From NCBI GenBank assembly GCA_003600225.1, contig QZFT01000060.1:1-48071 (forward strand): a stretch of 48,071 bases of DNA, in the 5' to 3' direction. Shown here piece after piece: positions 8,701 through 16,636 of this stretch (position 1 is the stretch's first letter; every line of letters starts with the position of its first letter). Made by a program: the position numbers and the translations under genes. A model generated the notes under the pieces. It ran no database searches. It was not told the origin of the DNA and worked only from the letters and a program-made list of their open reading frames with translations. This DNA comes from Pseudonocardiaceae bacterium YIM PH 21723 (lineage in GTDB: Bacteria; Actinomycetota; Actinomycetes; Mycobacteriales; Pseudonocardiaceae).

Positions 8701-9157
8701 CAACTGGACGGTCTCGAGGTTCCTCGCGCTGCTGGCCTGCCTGTTCATCTCCGGCGCCGGGGCGGTGCTGCTGAAGTCGACGCTGAAGTACAACCGCGGC
8801 TCCGGAGTGCCGGGGCGCGGCCGGCCGGTGCTTCCGGTGGTGCTGACCATCCTGGTGCCGTTGCTGGGCATCGCGCTGGCCGGATGCGGGCTGCAGGTCG
8901 GTCCGTGGGTCGTCCCGGGGATCGCGGTGGTGGTCGTCTGGCTGGGCACCTTCTGGATGCGGCCCCTCGCCCGTTTGCTGATCTCCGTGCTCGCGGTGCC
9001 CGGCGTGTACGGGGCGACCTACCTGCTGTTCGACTGGCGGGGCTGGCCCCTGGGCTGGTGGATCGTGGTCAGCATCTTCGTGGTCGGTTACGTGCTGGCA
9101 TTGCTGGTCAGTGCCCTCCCCGTGTTGCCGCCCCGCCCCCGTCCGGCCACGAACTGA
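5783..9157 (+). CDS. large patatin-like phospholipase with C-terminal membrane domain
   Basis: The 1,124-residue protein begins with a patatin domain: the glycine-rich oxyanion segment KGGVSLAVWIGG (13-24), the nucleophile elbow GASAGG (66-71, Ser68) and the catalytic-dyad DGG (Asp270). Patatins hydrolyse acyl esters of lipids. The long middle (about 300-900) is helical and fits the DUF3376-type patatin proteins of actinobacteria. The end (about 913-1115) holds several hydrophobic segments that should anchor it in the membrane. The ATG at 5783 has a GGGGGAG ribosome-binding site. It ends 14 bases before the CPBP protease gene. The substrate is unknown; the length far exceeds a simple patatin (300-400 residues). 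Confidence 0.85.
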   Translation: MGKQELRLALSMKGGVSLAVWIGGAVSEINRLRIATDGGSDHGAHPWARLADLAGYRRVRVDVLTGASAGGLNGAIMAASLVYGFPFQAMRELWVQMADIEALCRPTHWQRGTPGAAPSVLEGDDYFYGSLNRVLGHLVSLPPSTPRVSRVDLLLTATLERPAQVIRRDDRSGLFSEERRRAYFRFRHSGHPGDRLSDFRGGSDAQVTAAQLALAARATSSFPFAFEPASIYSPAEADSGHLDMSAAFSEYATPDLSIPSAVAGRFAIIDGGVLDNIPVAAAIQAISDSPADGPTDRWLTYLNPDPTDGPAPSLGGQQILRAVPSAVGAILDRFSQESVLTDIEDLDGHNREARRRQLRLRAAYAPLLETTAGDPQSRLAKLAEMLRPTNARVRARVDADALVTLLRDPRDRADGLLGTPVIGDPLAGFTAQAQQALPSRLGLRFEDSAAGDPAAVFNDIPALGKAIELCISWARELEEWAEESALAGIGHVKRAMYRLHLVQQVLAEYMERRALRAALDRDRVDAGELDEWLETLVIGRYAAQHQLPDSLTEDMTQVLDCVRNLKVADQQYQARIGVLADALAGLSVLSDPEPGSLDACDLAWQELERLANLLAVAAPARQSDTIADPNKKPELLGYALLDLCPDERRREVLRELLVLNAPLLIDSAPTQDIHFLRLASDAQTPLPFETLLATQGNGTDKLTVGGKLCGAELGAFSGFFSARWRANDWMWGRMDAATSMVALMVDGGRLRHAHRDPKSVFEDIQDLVTSTPQAELGRFSPELTQAWKEFLAGRWELRSSDVRDEITALFAAPDDEHPLTQTKAAVLERLHWPIVAAELPFIAEVNRGAHPGKAPEVQPLEPQVLTDRVREYAIGTENVRDLGEQRVGRVSMRLALATYRAMRPGSSAFAKRALAAVMALVKPLVLLGVLLFATPRRALLAASVAVAGLVCSAWQANRLESLEGLKLAEFGPTNWTVSRFLALLACLFISGAGAVLLKSTLKYNRGSGVPGRGRPVLPVVLTILVPLLGIALAGCGLQVGPWVVPGIAVVVVWLGTFWMRPLARLLISVLAVPGVYGATYLLFDWRGWPLGWWIVVSIFVVGYVLALLVSALPVLPPRPRPATN

Positions 9158-9171
9158 TCTAAGTTGGAGGC

Positions 9172-10200
9172 ATGAGCGACATCGGGGAGCAGCAGCCGGC
9201 TTCCGGGCAGCAGCCTTATCCGTTCGCGCCACCCGCGCCGGGGAACTACGGGCCACCGCCCGCCGTGTACTACGGGCCGCCGGAGCCGTCGGTGGTGGGC
9301 GCGGAACCGGGCACGCCCTACCACCTGCTGGCGCGCACCAGTAAGCACCGCTGGTGGCGGCCGCTGGTCGGCCTGCTGTTGCTGGTGGTGGCCGGGCTCT
9401 TCGCCGGGCTGGTGGTCACCCTGCTCGGCACCGCGCTGGCCTGGGCGCTCGGCGTGCCGATCACCGACAGCCTGGAACCGGAGTCGCCGACCTGGAAGCT
9501 GGGCATCGGCCTGGCCGGCCTGGCCGTGCTGACCCCGGTGGTGTTGTTCGTCGCCTGGCTGGTGCAGCGCCGCCCGGCGGGCACCGTGTCCAGCGTGCTG
9601 GGCCGGCTGCGCTGGCGCTGGCTGGGCACCGCCTTCCTCACCGCGCTGGTCATCTGGCTGCTGCAGCTCGGCGTCAGCTTCGCGCTGGATCCGACCCTGG
9701 ACACCGACAAGTGGCCGGGCTGGTCCACCTTCCTGACCGCCACCGTGGTCACCCTGGTGCTGGTGCCGTTGCAGGCCACCGCCGAGGAGTACGTGTTCCG
9801 CGGCTGGCTGCTCCAGGCGTTCGCCTCCTGGTTCCGCACCCCGTGGCCCGGCATCGTGCTGCTGTCGGTCGGCTTCGCCGCCGGGCACGAGTACAGCGAT
9901 CCGCTCATCTGGGTCGACCTGGTCTCGATGTCGCTGACCATGTGCTGGCTGACGATCCGCACCGGTGGCCTGGAGGCGGCGATCGCCTTCCACACGGTGA
10001 ACAACCTGTTCGCCTTCGGGCTGAGCAACATCAACAACGAGGGCGTCGGCGATCAGACGGTCACCAAGATCGGTTACCCCGAGCTGGCGGTGAGCCTGCT
10101 CTGCTACCTGGTGTTCGCGCTGGTCATCACGCGGCTGGCGGAGCGCAGGAAGCTGGACCGGGTGGTGCCGGTGCCCGCCGGGGACCATACTCGCGAGTAA
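9172..10200 (+). CDS. CPBP family intramembrane metalloprotease
   Basis: The 342-residue protein has a Pro/Gln/Tyr-rich cytosolic N-terminus (about 1-55) and then about eight membrane segments. The three CPBP (Abi/CAAX protease) motifs are all present: EEYVFRG (Glu205, Glu206, Arg210), FAAGHEY (His240) and HTVNN (274-278). These build the metal site of Rce1-like intramembrane proteases. Substrates in actinobacteria are mostly unknown. The ATG at 9172 is preceded both by TAAGTT at 9160-9165, a -10-like hexamer 6 bases from the ATG, and by GGAGG, so it can be read either from a leaderless mRNA or by coupling with the patatin gene 14 bases upstream. Confidence 0.88.
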   Translation: MSDIGEQQPASGQQPYPFAPPAPGNYGPPPAVYYGPPEPSVVGAEPGTPYHLLARTSKHRWWRPLVGLLLLVVAGLFAGLVVTLLGTALAWALGVPITDSLEPESPTWKLGIGLAGLAVLTPVVLFVAWLVQRRPAGTVSSVLGRLRWRWLGTAFLTALVIWLLQLGVSFALDPTLDTDKWPGWSTFLTATVVTLVLVPLQATAEEYVFRGWLLQAFASWFRTPWPGIVLLSVGFAAGHEYSDPLIWVDLVSMSLTMCWLTIRTGGLEAAIAFHTVNNLFAFGLSNINNEGVGDQTVTKIGYPELAVSLLCYLVFALVITRLAERRKLDRVVPVPAGDHTRE

Positions 10201-10234
10201 CTTCGCAGGCAGTGTTCGTCCTCGGGAGGCACCT

Positions 10235-11431
10235 ATGGCCCGCCTTGCCCAGACCGCCGGTCTCACCGACGTCCAGCGGGAGATCCTCTCCACGGTGCAC
10301 GACTTCGTGGAGAAGGAGATCATCCCGCACGCGCAGACGCTGGAGCACGCGGACACCTATCCGGCGGACATCGTCGAGGGCATGAAGGACATGGGCCTGT
10401 TCGGGCTGACCATCCCCGAGGAGTTCGGCGGCCTCGGTGAGTCGCTGCTGACCTACGCGCTGGTCGTGGAGGAGATCGCCCGCGGCTGGATGAGCGTGTC
10501 CGGCGTGATCAACACGCACTTCATCGTGGCGCACATGATCTCCCGGCACGGCACGCCGGAGCAGAAGCAGAAGTACCTGCCGAAGATGGCCGTCGGCGAG
10601 GTGCGTGGCTCGTTCTCGATGTCCGAGCCGGAACTGGGCTCCGACGTCGCCGCCATCCGCACCAAGGCGCGCCGCGGCGATGACGGGTACGTCATCGACG
10701 GGCAGAAGATGTGGCTGACCAACGGCGGCACCTCCAACCTGACCGCAGTGCTGGTGCGCACCGACGAGGGCAAGGACAAGCCGCACGACAACCTGACGAC
10801 GTTCCTGGTGGAGAAGCCCACCGGCTTCGGCGAGGTCGCACCCGGGCTGACGGTTCCCGGCAAGATCGACAAGATGGGCTACAAGGGCGTCGACACCACA
10901 GAGCTGATCTTCGACGGCTTCACGATCGGCGCGGACGCCATCCTGGGCGGGCAGAGCGGTGTCGGGTTCAAGCACATGATGGACGGCGTCGAGGTCGGCC
11001 GGGTCAATGTGGCCGCGCGCGCCTGCGGCATCGCCATCCGGGCGTTCGAGCTGGGCGTGTTGTACGCGCAGCAGCGGCAGACGTTCGGCAAGCCGATCGC
11101 GCAGCACCAGGCCATCGCGTTCAAGCTGGCCGAGATGGCGACCAAGGTCGAGGCCGCGCACCTGATGATGACCAACGCGGCGCGGCTGAAGGACGCAGGG
11201 AAGCGCAACGACGTCGAGGCGGGCATGGCCAAACTGCTGGCCAGCGAGTACTGCGTCGAGGTGACCCAGGAGGCGTTCCGCATCCACGGTGGGTACGCCT
11301 ACTCCAAGGAGTACGAGATCGAGCGACTGATGCGCGAGTCGCTGTTCATGCTGATCGGCGAGGGCACCAGTGAGATCCAGAAGACCATCATCAGCCGCGG
11401 TCTGCTGCGTGACTACAAACTCAAAGGCTGA
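10235..11431 (+). CDS. acyl-CoA dehydrogenase (ethylmalonyl-CoA pathway type)
   Basis: The 398-residue flavoprotein has the complete acyl-CoA dehydrogenase fold: an all-alpha N-terminal domain, the FAD-binding signature SMSEPELGSDVAAI (about 129-142), WLTNGG, and IGEGTSEIQK near the C-terminus with the catalytic-base glutamate (about 376). The full-length sequence resembles, from memory, the dehydrogenase encoded with the MaoC and CitE-like genes beside Streptomyces ccr, so methylsuccinyl-CoA to mesaconyl-CoA oxidation is the favoured role. Mycobacterial FadE19 (branched-chain catabolism) is also similar and cannot be ruled out. A GGGAGG ribosome-binding site precedes the ATG at 10235. Confidence 0.85.
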   Translation: MARLAQTAGLTDVQREILSTVHDFVEKEIIPHAQTLEHADTYPADIVEGMKDMGLFGLTIPEEFGGLGESLLTYALVVEEIARGWMSVSGVINTHFIVAHMISRHGTPEQKQKYLPKMAVGEVRGSFSMSEPELGSDVAAIRTKARRGDDGYVIDGQKMWLTNGGTSNLTAVLVRTDEGKDKPHDNLTTFLVEKPTGFGEVAPGLTVPGKIDKMGYKGVDTTELIFDGFTIGADAILGGQSGVGFKHMMDGVEVGRVNVAARACGIAIRAFELGVLYAQQRQTFGKPIAQHQAIAFKLAEMATKVEAAHLMMTNAARLKDAGKRNDVEAGMAKLLASEYCVEVTQEAFRIHGGYAYSKEYEIERLMRESLFMLIGEGTSEIQKTIISRGLLRDYKLKG

Positions 11432-11501
11432 CCGGGTAGTCGATCGGCTCCGCTCCGGGATGACTGGCAGAATTCACAAGTGTCTGCGGAGGTGATCTGA
11501 A

Positions 11502-12029
11502 GTGACGTCCCCGTTCGCCGGTCAAAGTGCCGGCCACACTCAGGTGCCGCGTCTGCCAACCCCGCCAACGGGTTGGCCGATCGGCCAGTACACGACTTAT
11601 GAGGAGGCGCAGCGCGCCGTCGACTTCCTGTCCGACAACCAGTTCCCGGTCGAGGAGGTGACCATCGTCGGCGTCGACCTGATGCTCGTCGAGCGGATCA
11701 CCGGCCGGCTCACCTGGCGCCGGGTGCTCACCGGCGGAGCCGCGAGCGGAGCCTGGTTCGGTCTGTTCGTCGGTGTGCTGCTGAGCTTCTTCAACACGAA
11801 CGCCTCGATGCTCGGCCCGGTGGCCATAGGAGTCGTGACCGGTCTGTTCTTCGGCCTGGTCTTCGCCGCCGCCACCTACGCCGCCACCCGGGGACAGCGT
11901 GACTTCGTGTCGGCCAGCCAGCTGGTCGCCGGTCGCTACGACGTCCTCTGCCAGCCGAAGCACGCCGAAGCCGGGCGTGACCTGCTGGCCAAGCTGAACA
12001 TGGGTTCCGGCGCCGGCCAGAACCAGTGA
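11502..12029 (+). CDS. general stress protein 17M-like membrane protein
   Basis: The 175-residue protein has an N-terminal YflT/general-stress-like domain (IGQYTTYEEAQRAVDFLSD and VEEVTIVGVDL, about 27-65), then two hydrophobic glycine-rich segments (about 82-104 and 108-128) and a short ferredoxin-like end (YDVLCQPKHAEAGRDLL). Proteins of this layout are common and uncharacterised in actinobacteria. GTG at 11502 has GGAGGTG upstream. Its stop overlaps the next gene's start (GTGA), so the two are probably co-translated. Confidence 0.75.
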   Translation: MTSPFAGQSAGHTQVPRLPTPPTGWPIGQYTTYEEAQRAVDFLSDNQFPVEEVTIVGVDLMLVERITGRLTWRRVLTGGAASGAWFGLFVGVLLSFFNTNASMLGPVAIGVVTGLFFGLVFAAATYAATRGQRDFVSASQLVAGRYDVLCQPKHAEAGRDLLAKLNMGSGAGQNQ

Positions 12030-12949
12030 GCGACACCTTCCTGGAAGCGATCCGGCGGCCGCAGGTCACTGACTGGCGGCTGCCGGTGGAAGATCGGCTG
12101 CGCTGGATCGAGGCGGAACTCGCCACCCATCCGGAGCCGCCCGCCGGCGTGCCCGAAGCCTTGGAAGAGGCCAGGCTCGCGGTCGAGCAGAAGACCAAGC
12201 CCCTCGTCAGCTGGTGGACCGGCTGGCACGTGGAGCGGGCCTGGCGCACGCTGCACTTCGCCCAGGCCAAGGTGATCGCGGCCGACCCGCGGCTGGCCAC
12301 CCGGCTGCCCGCGTTGAAGGTGTGGATCGCGGGCGAACTGGATCGCGATGATCCACGGGTGCTGGCACTGCCGCAGCCGGACGCCCTCGATGACGCCGAC
12401 CGGGTGCTGGTCTACGACGCCGTGCTCGGCGCGTTCGGCGAGGTGGACGAACGGCACACCGCGATCCGGCTGCTGCGCAACAAGCTCGTCGTCTTCGGCA
12501 TCGCGCTGGTGCTGCTGCTGAACCTGCTGGTGGGCATCCTCGGTTCCGTCCACCCCGAACTCATTCCGCTGTGCCGGGGTCAGGTGTGCCCGGCCGGAAC
12601 CGGAGCCAGCGGCGGCGATGTCTGGCTGGTCCAGCTGTTCGGCACCCTCGGCGCGGTGATCGCCGTCGTGGTCTTCCTGCTGCGTCAGCGGCCGAGCCTG
12701 GTGCCGTACACGCTGATCGGCTATCAGGCCGCCGTCAAACTGGTCACCGGAGCCGCGCTGGCCTGCACCGGAGTGCTGGCGTTGAGCAGCGGCCTGTTCG
12801 ACAGCGTGATCAAGGTGGAGACCCGGCAGCTGCTGCTGTTCTGGGCCCTGGTGTTCGGCTACGCCCAGCAGATCGGCACCCGGTTGCTGGACCGGTACGC
12901 CGACCGCGTGCTGGGCAGCGCCAAACCGCTCAAGGACGCGGCTCCCTGA
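12026..12949 (+). CDS. multi-pass membrane protein, unknown function
   Basis: The 307-residue protein has a soluble, Glu/Arg-rich N-terminal half (1-150) and four hydrophobic segments in the second half (about 155-175, 205-225, 232-255 and 265-285). CRGQVC between segments 1 and 2 could be an outside disulfide. It contains no motif I recognise. The GTG at 12026 overlaps the previous stop, which ties it to the stress-protein gene. It could help organise or sense envelope stress, but that is only a guess from context. Confidence 0.65.
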   Translation: MSDTFLEAIRRPQVTDWRLPVEDRLRWIEAELATHPEPPAGVPEALEEARLAVEQKTKPLVSWWTGWHVERAWRTLHFAQAKVIAADPRLATRLPALKVWIAGELDRDDPRVLALPQPDALDDADRVLVYDAVLGAFGEVDERHTAIRLLRNKLVVFGIALVLLLNLLVGILGSVHPELIPLCRGQVCPAGTGASGGDVWLVQLFGTLGAVIAVVVFLLRQRPSLVPYTLIGYQAAVKLVTGAALACTGVLALSSGLFDSVIKVETRQLLLFWALVFGYAQQIGTRLLDRYADRVLGSAKPLKDAAP

Positions 12950-12959
12950 TTCCGGCATC

Positions 12960-13361
12960 ATGGTCGGCATGATGGGGGCGAAGCAGGTGAAGATCGGTTT
13001 GCGGGTGAAGGACCTGCGCCGGTCGGGAGAGCTGTATCTGAGACTGGGATTCCGCGAGATCCCCAATGACGAGGTGCCGACACTGCGCTACCTCACCTAC
13101 GGGAACACCTGGCTGATCCTGATCGATCAGCAGGAGCACGACTACTACCGGCCGGAGGAACGGGTCGCGGTCACCGCCGGGCCACCGGGAGTCGGCTTCA
13201 CCATGGCCCTCCCGGTACCGGATCTGGACGCTGCCCACCGGCTGTGGCGGGACGCGGGCCTGCCGATCGTCATGGAGCCCAAGGACGCCGGGTTCGCCCG
13301 GGTGTTCTCCGGCCTCGATCCGGACGGTTATCAGGTCACCTTCGAGCAGTTCGGCGACTGA
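12960..13361 (+). CDS. VOC (glyoxalase/bleomycin-resistance) family protein
   Basis: The 133-residue protein shows the paired beta-alpha-beta-beta-beta modules of the vicinal oxygen chelate fold: KIGLRVKDLRRSGELYLRLGF at the N-terminus and LPVPDLDAAHRLWRDAGLP in the second half, ending DPDGYQVTFEQF. The usual metal ligands are only partly obvious (Glu near the end; the first-strand His is replaced), so it may bind a ligand without metal. Substrate unknown. The ATGs at 12960, 12969 and 12972 are all possible starts, and none has a good ribosome-binding site. Confidence 0.75.
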   Translation: MVGMMGAKQVKIGLRVKDLRRSGELYLRLGFREIPNDEVPTLRYLTYGNTWLILIDQQEHDYYRPEERVAVTAGPPGVGFTMALPVPDLDAAHRLWRDAGLPIVMEPKDAGFARVFSGLDPDGYQVTFEQFGD

Positions 13362-13504
13362 TGACCGGCCTACCGGCCAAGTGAGTGGTTCTCGGCTTGT
13401 TCGCCGCATGGTGTCCGGATCTTGGCTCGCTCGTGTCGTTCGCGCTATGGGATGGGCTCAGAGCACGACTGACGTTCCGCGGAGGCCATCCGGCGATGGA
13501 CTGG

Positions 13505-13533
13505 CGGCCGGGGGTTCGTGGGAACCCCGGCCG
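13505..13533. terminator. GC-rich hairpin between VOC and DUF2332 genes
   Basis: CGGCCGGGGGTTC and GGAACCCCGGCCG pair almost perfectly around a 3-base loop. There is no T-run after it on the plus strand, so it may be an intrinsic terminator of the actinobacterial U-less kind, or a structure with another role. Confidence 0.4.
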
Positions 13534-13590
13534 TCAGGTTTCCCCACCTGGGGTAATGCGACTTTCGGATAACAGGTCTAGCGTCGGCGT

Positions 13591-14685
13591 GTGCTCTCCG
13601 AATTGCTACGGAACGATGCCCGTGGCTGCCGGACCAACAGCCCGATCAACCACCTGCTCCTGCAGGCAGCCGCTGACGATCTGGAATCCGGTGGTATCAC
13701 CACCAGGGTGCTCGCGGGTTGTGAACGTGACCCGCAGGGCAGCGTGCCGGGCCTTCGCCTGGCCGGTGCGCTACACAAGCTCGTCCTGGATGGGAAGGCG
13801 CCGGAACTGGCCCGGCACTACCCGAGCGTCGGCGGTCACCCCAGCCTGAACTCGCTGTGGGACGACGCCGAACACGCGCTGCGCGCGCACGCCGGTGAAC
13901 TGCGTGCGCGGATGCGCGCCAGCTCGATGCAGACCGATGAGCCCGGCCGCAACGGCCCGTTGTTCGGCGGCCTCCTCGTCGCGGCCGAGCGGGCGGCGGT
14001 GGCCGCGGGTCGCCGCACACCGTTCCCCATCCGGCTGCTGGAGGTCGGGGCCAGCGCCGGGCTGAACCTGCGACCGCACCGGATCGCCTACCGGTTGCCG
14101 GACGGATCCCTGGTCGGTGATCTCAGCAGCAAGATGGTGCTGCCGACCGAATGGGCCGGGCTGCCGGAGGCCGATCTCTCCCGGCCGCTCGCCGTGATCG
14201 ACCGGGCGGGTTGCGACCTGCATCCGGTCGACGTGACCACCGCCGAGGGCCGCAACCACCTGTCCTCGTTCGTCAACCCGGACGAGTCGGCGCGGATGCA
14301 GCGACTGCAGGACGCCATGGATCTGGCCGGTGCCGATCCGGTGACCGTGGACCCGGCGACCGGCCCGGAATGGCTGGCCGACCGCCTGGCCGAAGCCGCC
14401 GACGGCGTGCTCACCGTGCTGTGGCACTCGGTCGTCTGGCAGTACCTGCCGATCCGCGACCGCGCCTCCGGCCGGTCCCTGCTGGCCGACGCGGCCGCAT
14501 CGGCCACGAGCCTCAGGCCACTTGGGCTGCTGGTCTACGAGGCCCGCCGGGTACCGCGCTCGGCAGGCGGGCCCTACCGCTTCGACCTGCTGCTACGCCT
14601 GTGGCCCAGCGGCATCTCGCTGCACCTGGGATCCGGCGATGCCACCGGAATCCCCTTCACCTGGGCCGAGCAACACTGGACCTGA
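13591..14685 (+). CDS. DUF2332 family protein
   Basis: The 364-residue protein matches the actinobacterial DUF2332 pattern: SPINHLLLQAA near the N-terminus, YPSVGGHP (about 71-78), LLEVGASAGLNLRPHRIAYRL (about 149-169), DRAGCDLHPVD, and LWHSVVWQYLP followed by LLVYEARRVP near the C-terminus. The EVGASAGLN segment looks like a methyltransferase or Rossmann-type binding loop, so a SAM-dependent role is possible but unshown. The GTG at 13591 sits exactly 6 bases after TAGCGT (13579-13584) and has no ribosome-binding site, so I read it as leaderless. Confidence 0.82.
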   Translation: MLSELLRNDARGCRTNSPINHLLLQAAADDLESGGITTRVLAGCERDPQGSVPGLRLAGALHKLVLDGKAPELARHYPSVGGHPSLNSLWDDAEHALRAHAGELRARMRASSMQTDEPGRNGPLFGGLLVAAERAAVAAGRRTPFPIRLLEVGASAGLNLRPHRIAYRLPDGSLVGDLSSKMVLPTEWAGLPEADLSRPLAVIDRAGCDLHPVDVTTAEGRNHLSSFVNPDESARMQRLQDAMDLAGADPVTVDPATGPEWLADRLAEAADGVLTVLWHSVVWQYLPIRDRASGRSLLADAAASATSLRPLGLLVYEARRVPRSAGGPYRFDLLLRLWPSGISLHLGSGDATGIPFTWAEQHWT

Positions 14686-14729
14686 TCACCCGGTTTCGTC
14701 GGGCATTGGTCTGGTACCCCCATGCTCAC

Positions 14730-14770
14730 ATGGGCGCTTTACTCCCATTTAATGGGAGCAAGGCGCTCAT
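14730..14770. terminator. bidirectional terminator hairpin
   Basis: ATGGGCGCTTTACTCCCAT and ATGGGAGCAAGGCGCTCAT pair around TTA with two small mismatched steps. It lies between the converging DUF2332 gene and the minus-strand gene ending at 14782, as expected for a shared terminator. Confidence 0.55.
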
Positions 14771-14781
14771 GCTTCCCATTA

Positions 14782-15186
14782 CTAGCGGGACGGGACCGAG
14801 TCGATGGTCCAGCGGCCGTCGTGGTGGCCGGCGAGGAGTTTGGCCTCTCCGGGGACGCCGTCACTGGTGCGGTAACCGACCATGACGTAGGTGCGTTCCC
14901 CGGAGCGCTGCACCCGGGTGCTGGTCACCTCGACCTGGCCGTTGTGGAACTGCGCGGTGGTGGCCTTGGCGGCCTGTGCACCGTCCTCGGGGATCGTCAG
15001 CAGGCCTTCGAGGTCGCCGGTGTCGCCGGCTCGCAGGGCCTGCCCCACCTGGTCGGCGAGCTGCTCCGGGGAGTCGCTGCCCGGATCGGCCTGAGCGTTG
15101 ATCAGCAGAATTATGGTGAACAGCCAGGCGGTGGCGCCGGCCATGATCCAGAAGAACGGGCTGCGCAGAGTACGTGGTTGTGCCAC
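14782..15186 (-). CDS. small membrane-anchored protein with an NTF2-like outside domain
   Basis: The 134-residue protein has one N-terminal membrane segment (about 10-30) and an outside domain of about 100 residues (SPEQLADQVGQALRAGD through DGRWTIDSVPSR) whose pattern of one helix and a curved sheet resembles small NTF2/DUF4878-type lipoprotein domains. The GTG at 15186 is preceded by GGGAGG. It ends the minus-strand pair begun by corA, 28 bases away, and may be co-transcribed with it. Function unknown. Confidence 0.65.
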   Translation of the reverse strand: MAQPRTLRSPFFWIMAGATAWLFTIILLINAQADPGSDSPEQLADQVGQALRAGDTGDLEGLLTIPEDGAQAAKATTAQFHNGQVEVTSTRVQRSGERTYVMVGYRTSDGVPGEAKLLAGHHDGRWTIDSVPSR

Positions 15187-15214
15187 GGGCGTGACCTCCC
15201 AACAACAGTCGTGG

Positions 15215-16297
15215 TCAGAGCCAGCCGTTACGGCGGAAGCTCCGGTGCAGGAAGAAACAGGCGACCAGGATGACCGCGATGGCCCCGGCGTACCCGTATC
15301 TCCATTCCAGTTCCGGCATGTGCTTGAAGTTCATGCCGTAGATCCCGGCGATCATGGTCGGGACCGAGATGATCGCCACCCAGGCGGAGATGCGGCGCAT
15401 GTCCGTGTTCTGCTGCAAAGTGATCTTCGCGAGGGCGGCGTCCACCAGCGTGGTCAGCAGCTCGTCGTAGGAGGCGACGCGCTCGGACACGGTGGTGAGG
15501 TGATCGTCGACGTCACGGAAGTAGGACCGCGCCTGCTCGCTGACCAGGGGCGAGTAGCCCTCGGAGAGCCTGCGCAGCGGAATCGCCAGGGGGCTGACCG
15601 CCCGGCGCAGTTCCATCACTTCCCGCTTCATCAGGTAGATCTGCTCGGCGTCCACCGGGGAGCGTGGGGTGAACACCTCGGATTCGAGGATGTCGATGTC
15701 TTCCTCGATGTGTTCGGTGACCGCCAGGTAGGTGTCGACGACCTGGTCGGCGATGGCGTGCAGCACGCCGACCGGACCCATGTCGAGGGCCTCGGTGTCG
15801 TGCTCCAGCTGCTGCCGGACGGCGCTCAGGCCCGCGTGCCTGCCGTGCCGGACGGTGATGATGAAGTCCTTGCCGACGAAGATCATGACTTCGCCGGTCT
15901 CCACGATCTCGTTCGCCGTGGTCGGCGACTCGTGGGCGACATAGCGGACGGTCTTCAGCACCATGAAGAGCGTGTCGTCGTACCGCTCCAGCTTGGGGCG
16001 CTGATGGGCGTGCACGGCGTCCTCGACGGCCAGGGGGTGCAGGCCGAAGGTCTGGGCGATGCCGTTGAAGTGCTCCTCGTCGGGCTCGTGCAAGCCGATC
16101 CAGACGAAACCGCACTTGCGGCGCCGGACCTCCTCGATGGCCTCGCTGTGCGTCCACCGGCCGTCCAGCCGCTCACCGTCCACGTAGACGCCGCAGTTGA
16201 CGACGTACGCGGACATCGGCACGGGAAGGGATGGGGCCGGCGTCTTGCCGTCGCCATTGCCTTTTCCCCGCAGGCCGATCACGGGAAGACTGGGCAC
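15215..16297 (-). CDS. corA: CorA family magnesium/cobalt channel
   Basis: The 360-residue protein has a large cytosolic N-terminal domain with long helices and two C-terminal membrane segments. The CorA signature YGMNFKHMPE lies between them (GMN at about 321), and the last residues are basic. CorA forms pentamers that let Mg2+ (and Co2+/Ni2+) in. I chose the GTG at 16297, 5 bases after GGAGG; an open frame upstream to 16444 overlaps the structured leader and lacks a ribosome-binding site. The long leader with alternative stems suggests control by RNA structure. It is divergent from the MaoC gene. Confidence 0.88.
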   Translation of the reverse strand: MPSLPVIGLRGKGNGDGKTPAPSLPVPMSAYVVNCGVYVDGERLDGRWTHSEAIEEVRRRKCGFVWIGLHEPDEEHFNGIAQTFGLHPLAVEDAVHAHQRPKLERYDDTLFMVLKTVRYVAHESPTTANEIVETGEVMIFVGKDFIITVRHGRHAGLSAVRQQLEHDTEALDMGPVGVLHAIADQVVDTYLAVTEHIEEDIDILESEVFTPRSPVDAEQIYLMKREVMELRRAVSPLAIPLRRLSEGYSPLVSEQARSYFRDVDDHLTTVSERVASYDELLTTLVDAALAKITLQQNTDMRRISAWVAIISVPTMIAGIYGMNFKHMPELEWRYGYAGAIAVILVACFFLHRSFRRNGWL

Positions 16298-16318
16298 GGA
16301 GCCTCCTTCACGGACGGC

Positions 16319-16482
16319 ACCCGTACGTCGACGGGTGCGCGAACTGGGTCCGGGATCAGTGGTCCCGGTGAATCCAGTCGTCCCAGCGAAGGTGGTCAGC
16401 TCAGCAGAGTCAGACCTGCCGAACGCTTCGGCTGGGACGAGCACGTACTGCAGGGCAATGCGGTATCACCGCTCACTCGTCC
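16319..16482 (-). promoter_or_regulatory. structured 5' leader of corA, candidate riboswitch or attenuator
   Basis: Read along the minus strand the leader has, in order: GGACGAG (16482-16476), hairpin GCGGT-GAT-ACCGC (16472-16460), CTCGTCCCAGC (16441-16431), hairpin GCCGAA-GCG-TTCGGC (16432-16418), GCTGGGA (16387-16381), hairpin CCGGGA/TCCCGG (16368-16350) and hairpin ACCCGT/ACGGGT (16336-16319). CTCGTCCCAGC can pair upstream with GGACGAG or downstream with GCTGGGA but not fully with both. A GTG at 16476 after AAGGAGGTGAGAGG opens a 26-codon frame ending at 16396, a possible leader peptide. I compared it with the M-box and yybP-ykoY from memory and did not find a match. Confidence 0.45.
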
Positions 16483-16636
16483 TCTCACCTCCTTGCGTTC
16501 GGCCACCCGATCGGTGGAGTCACTCACACATCAATTGCTCAGGGTACTCCGGTAGGCAGCAAACTGACGTTGCCTGCCCGCGATCTCTGTATCGAGTCAC
16601 AGGCGGGAAGGGTTACGCCGATTATCGGAGGTGCAC

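Noticed and set aside
7769-9256. 495-residue minus-strand frame antisense to the patatin gene
   Set aside because: Low-complexity Gln/Arg/His/Pro composition and no motifs; it is a shadow of codon bias.
16319-16482. M-box (magnesium) riboswitch before corA
   Set aside because: The gene context would fit, but the conserved M-box core that I remember is not present.
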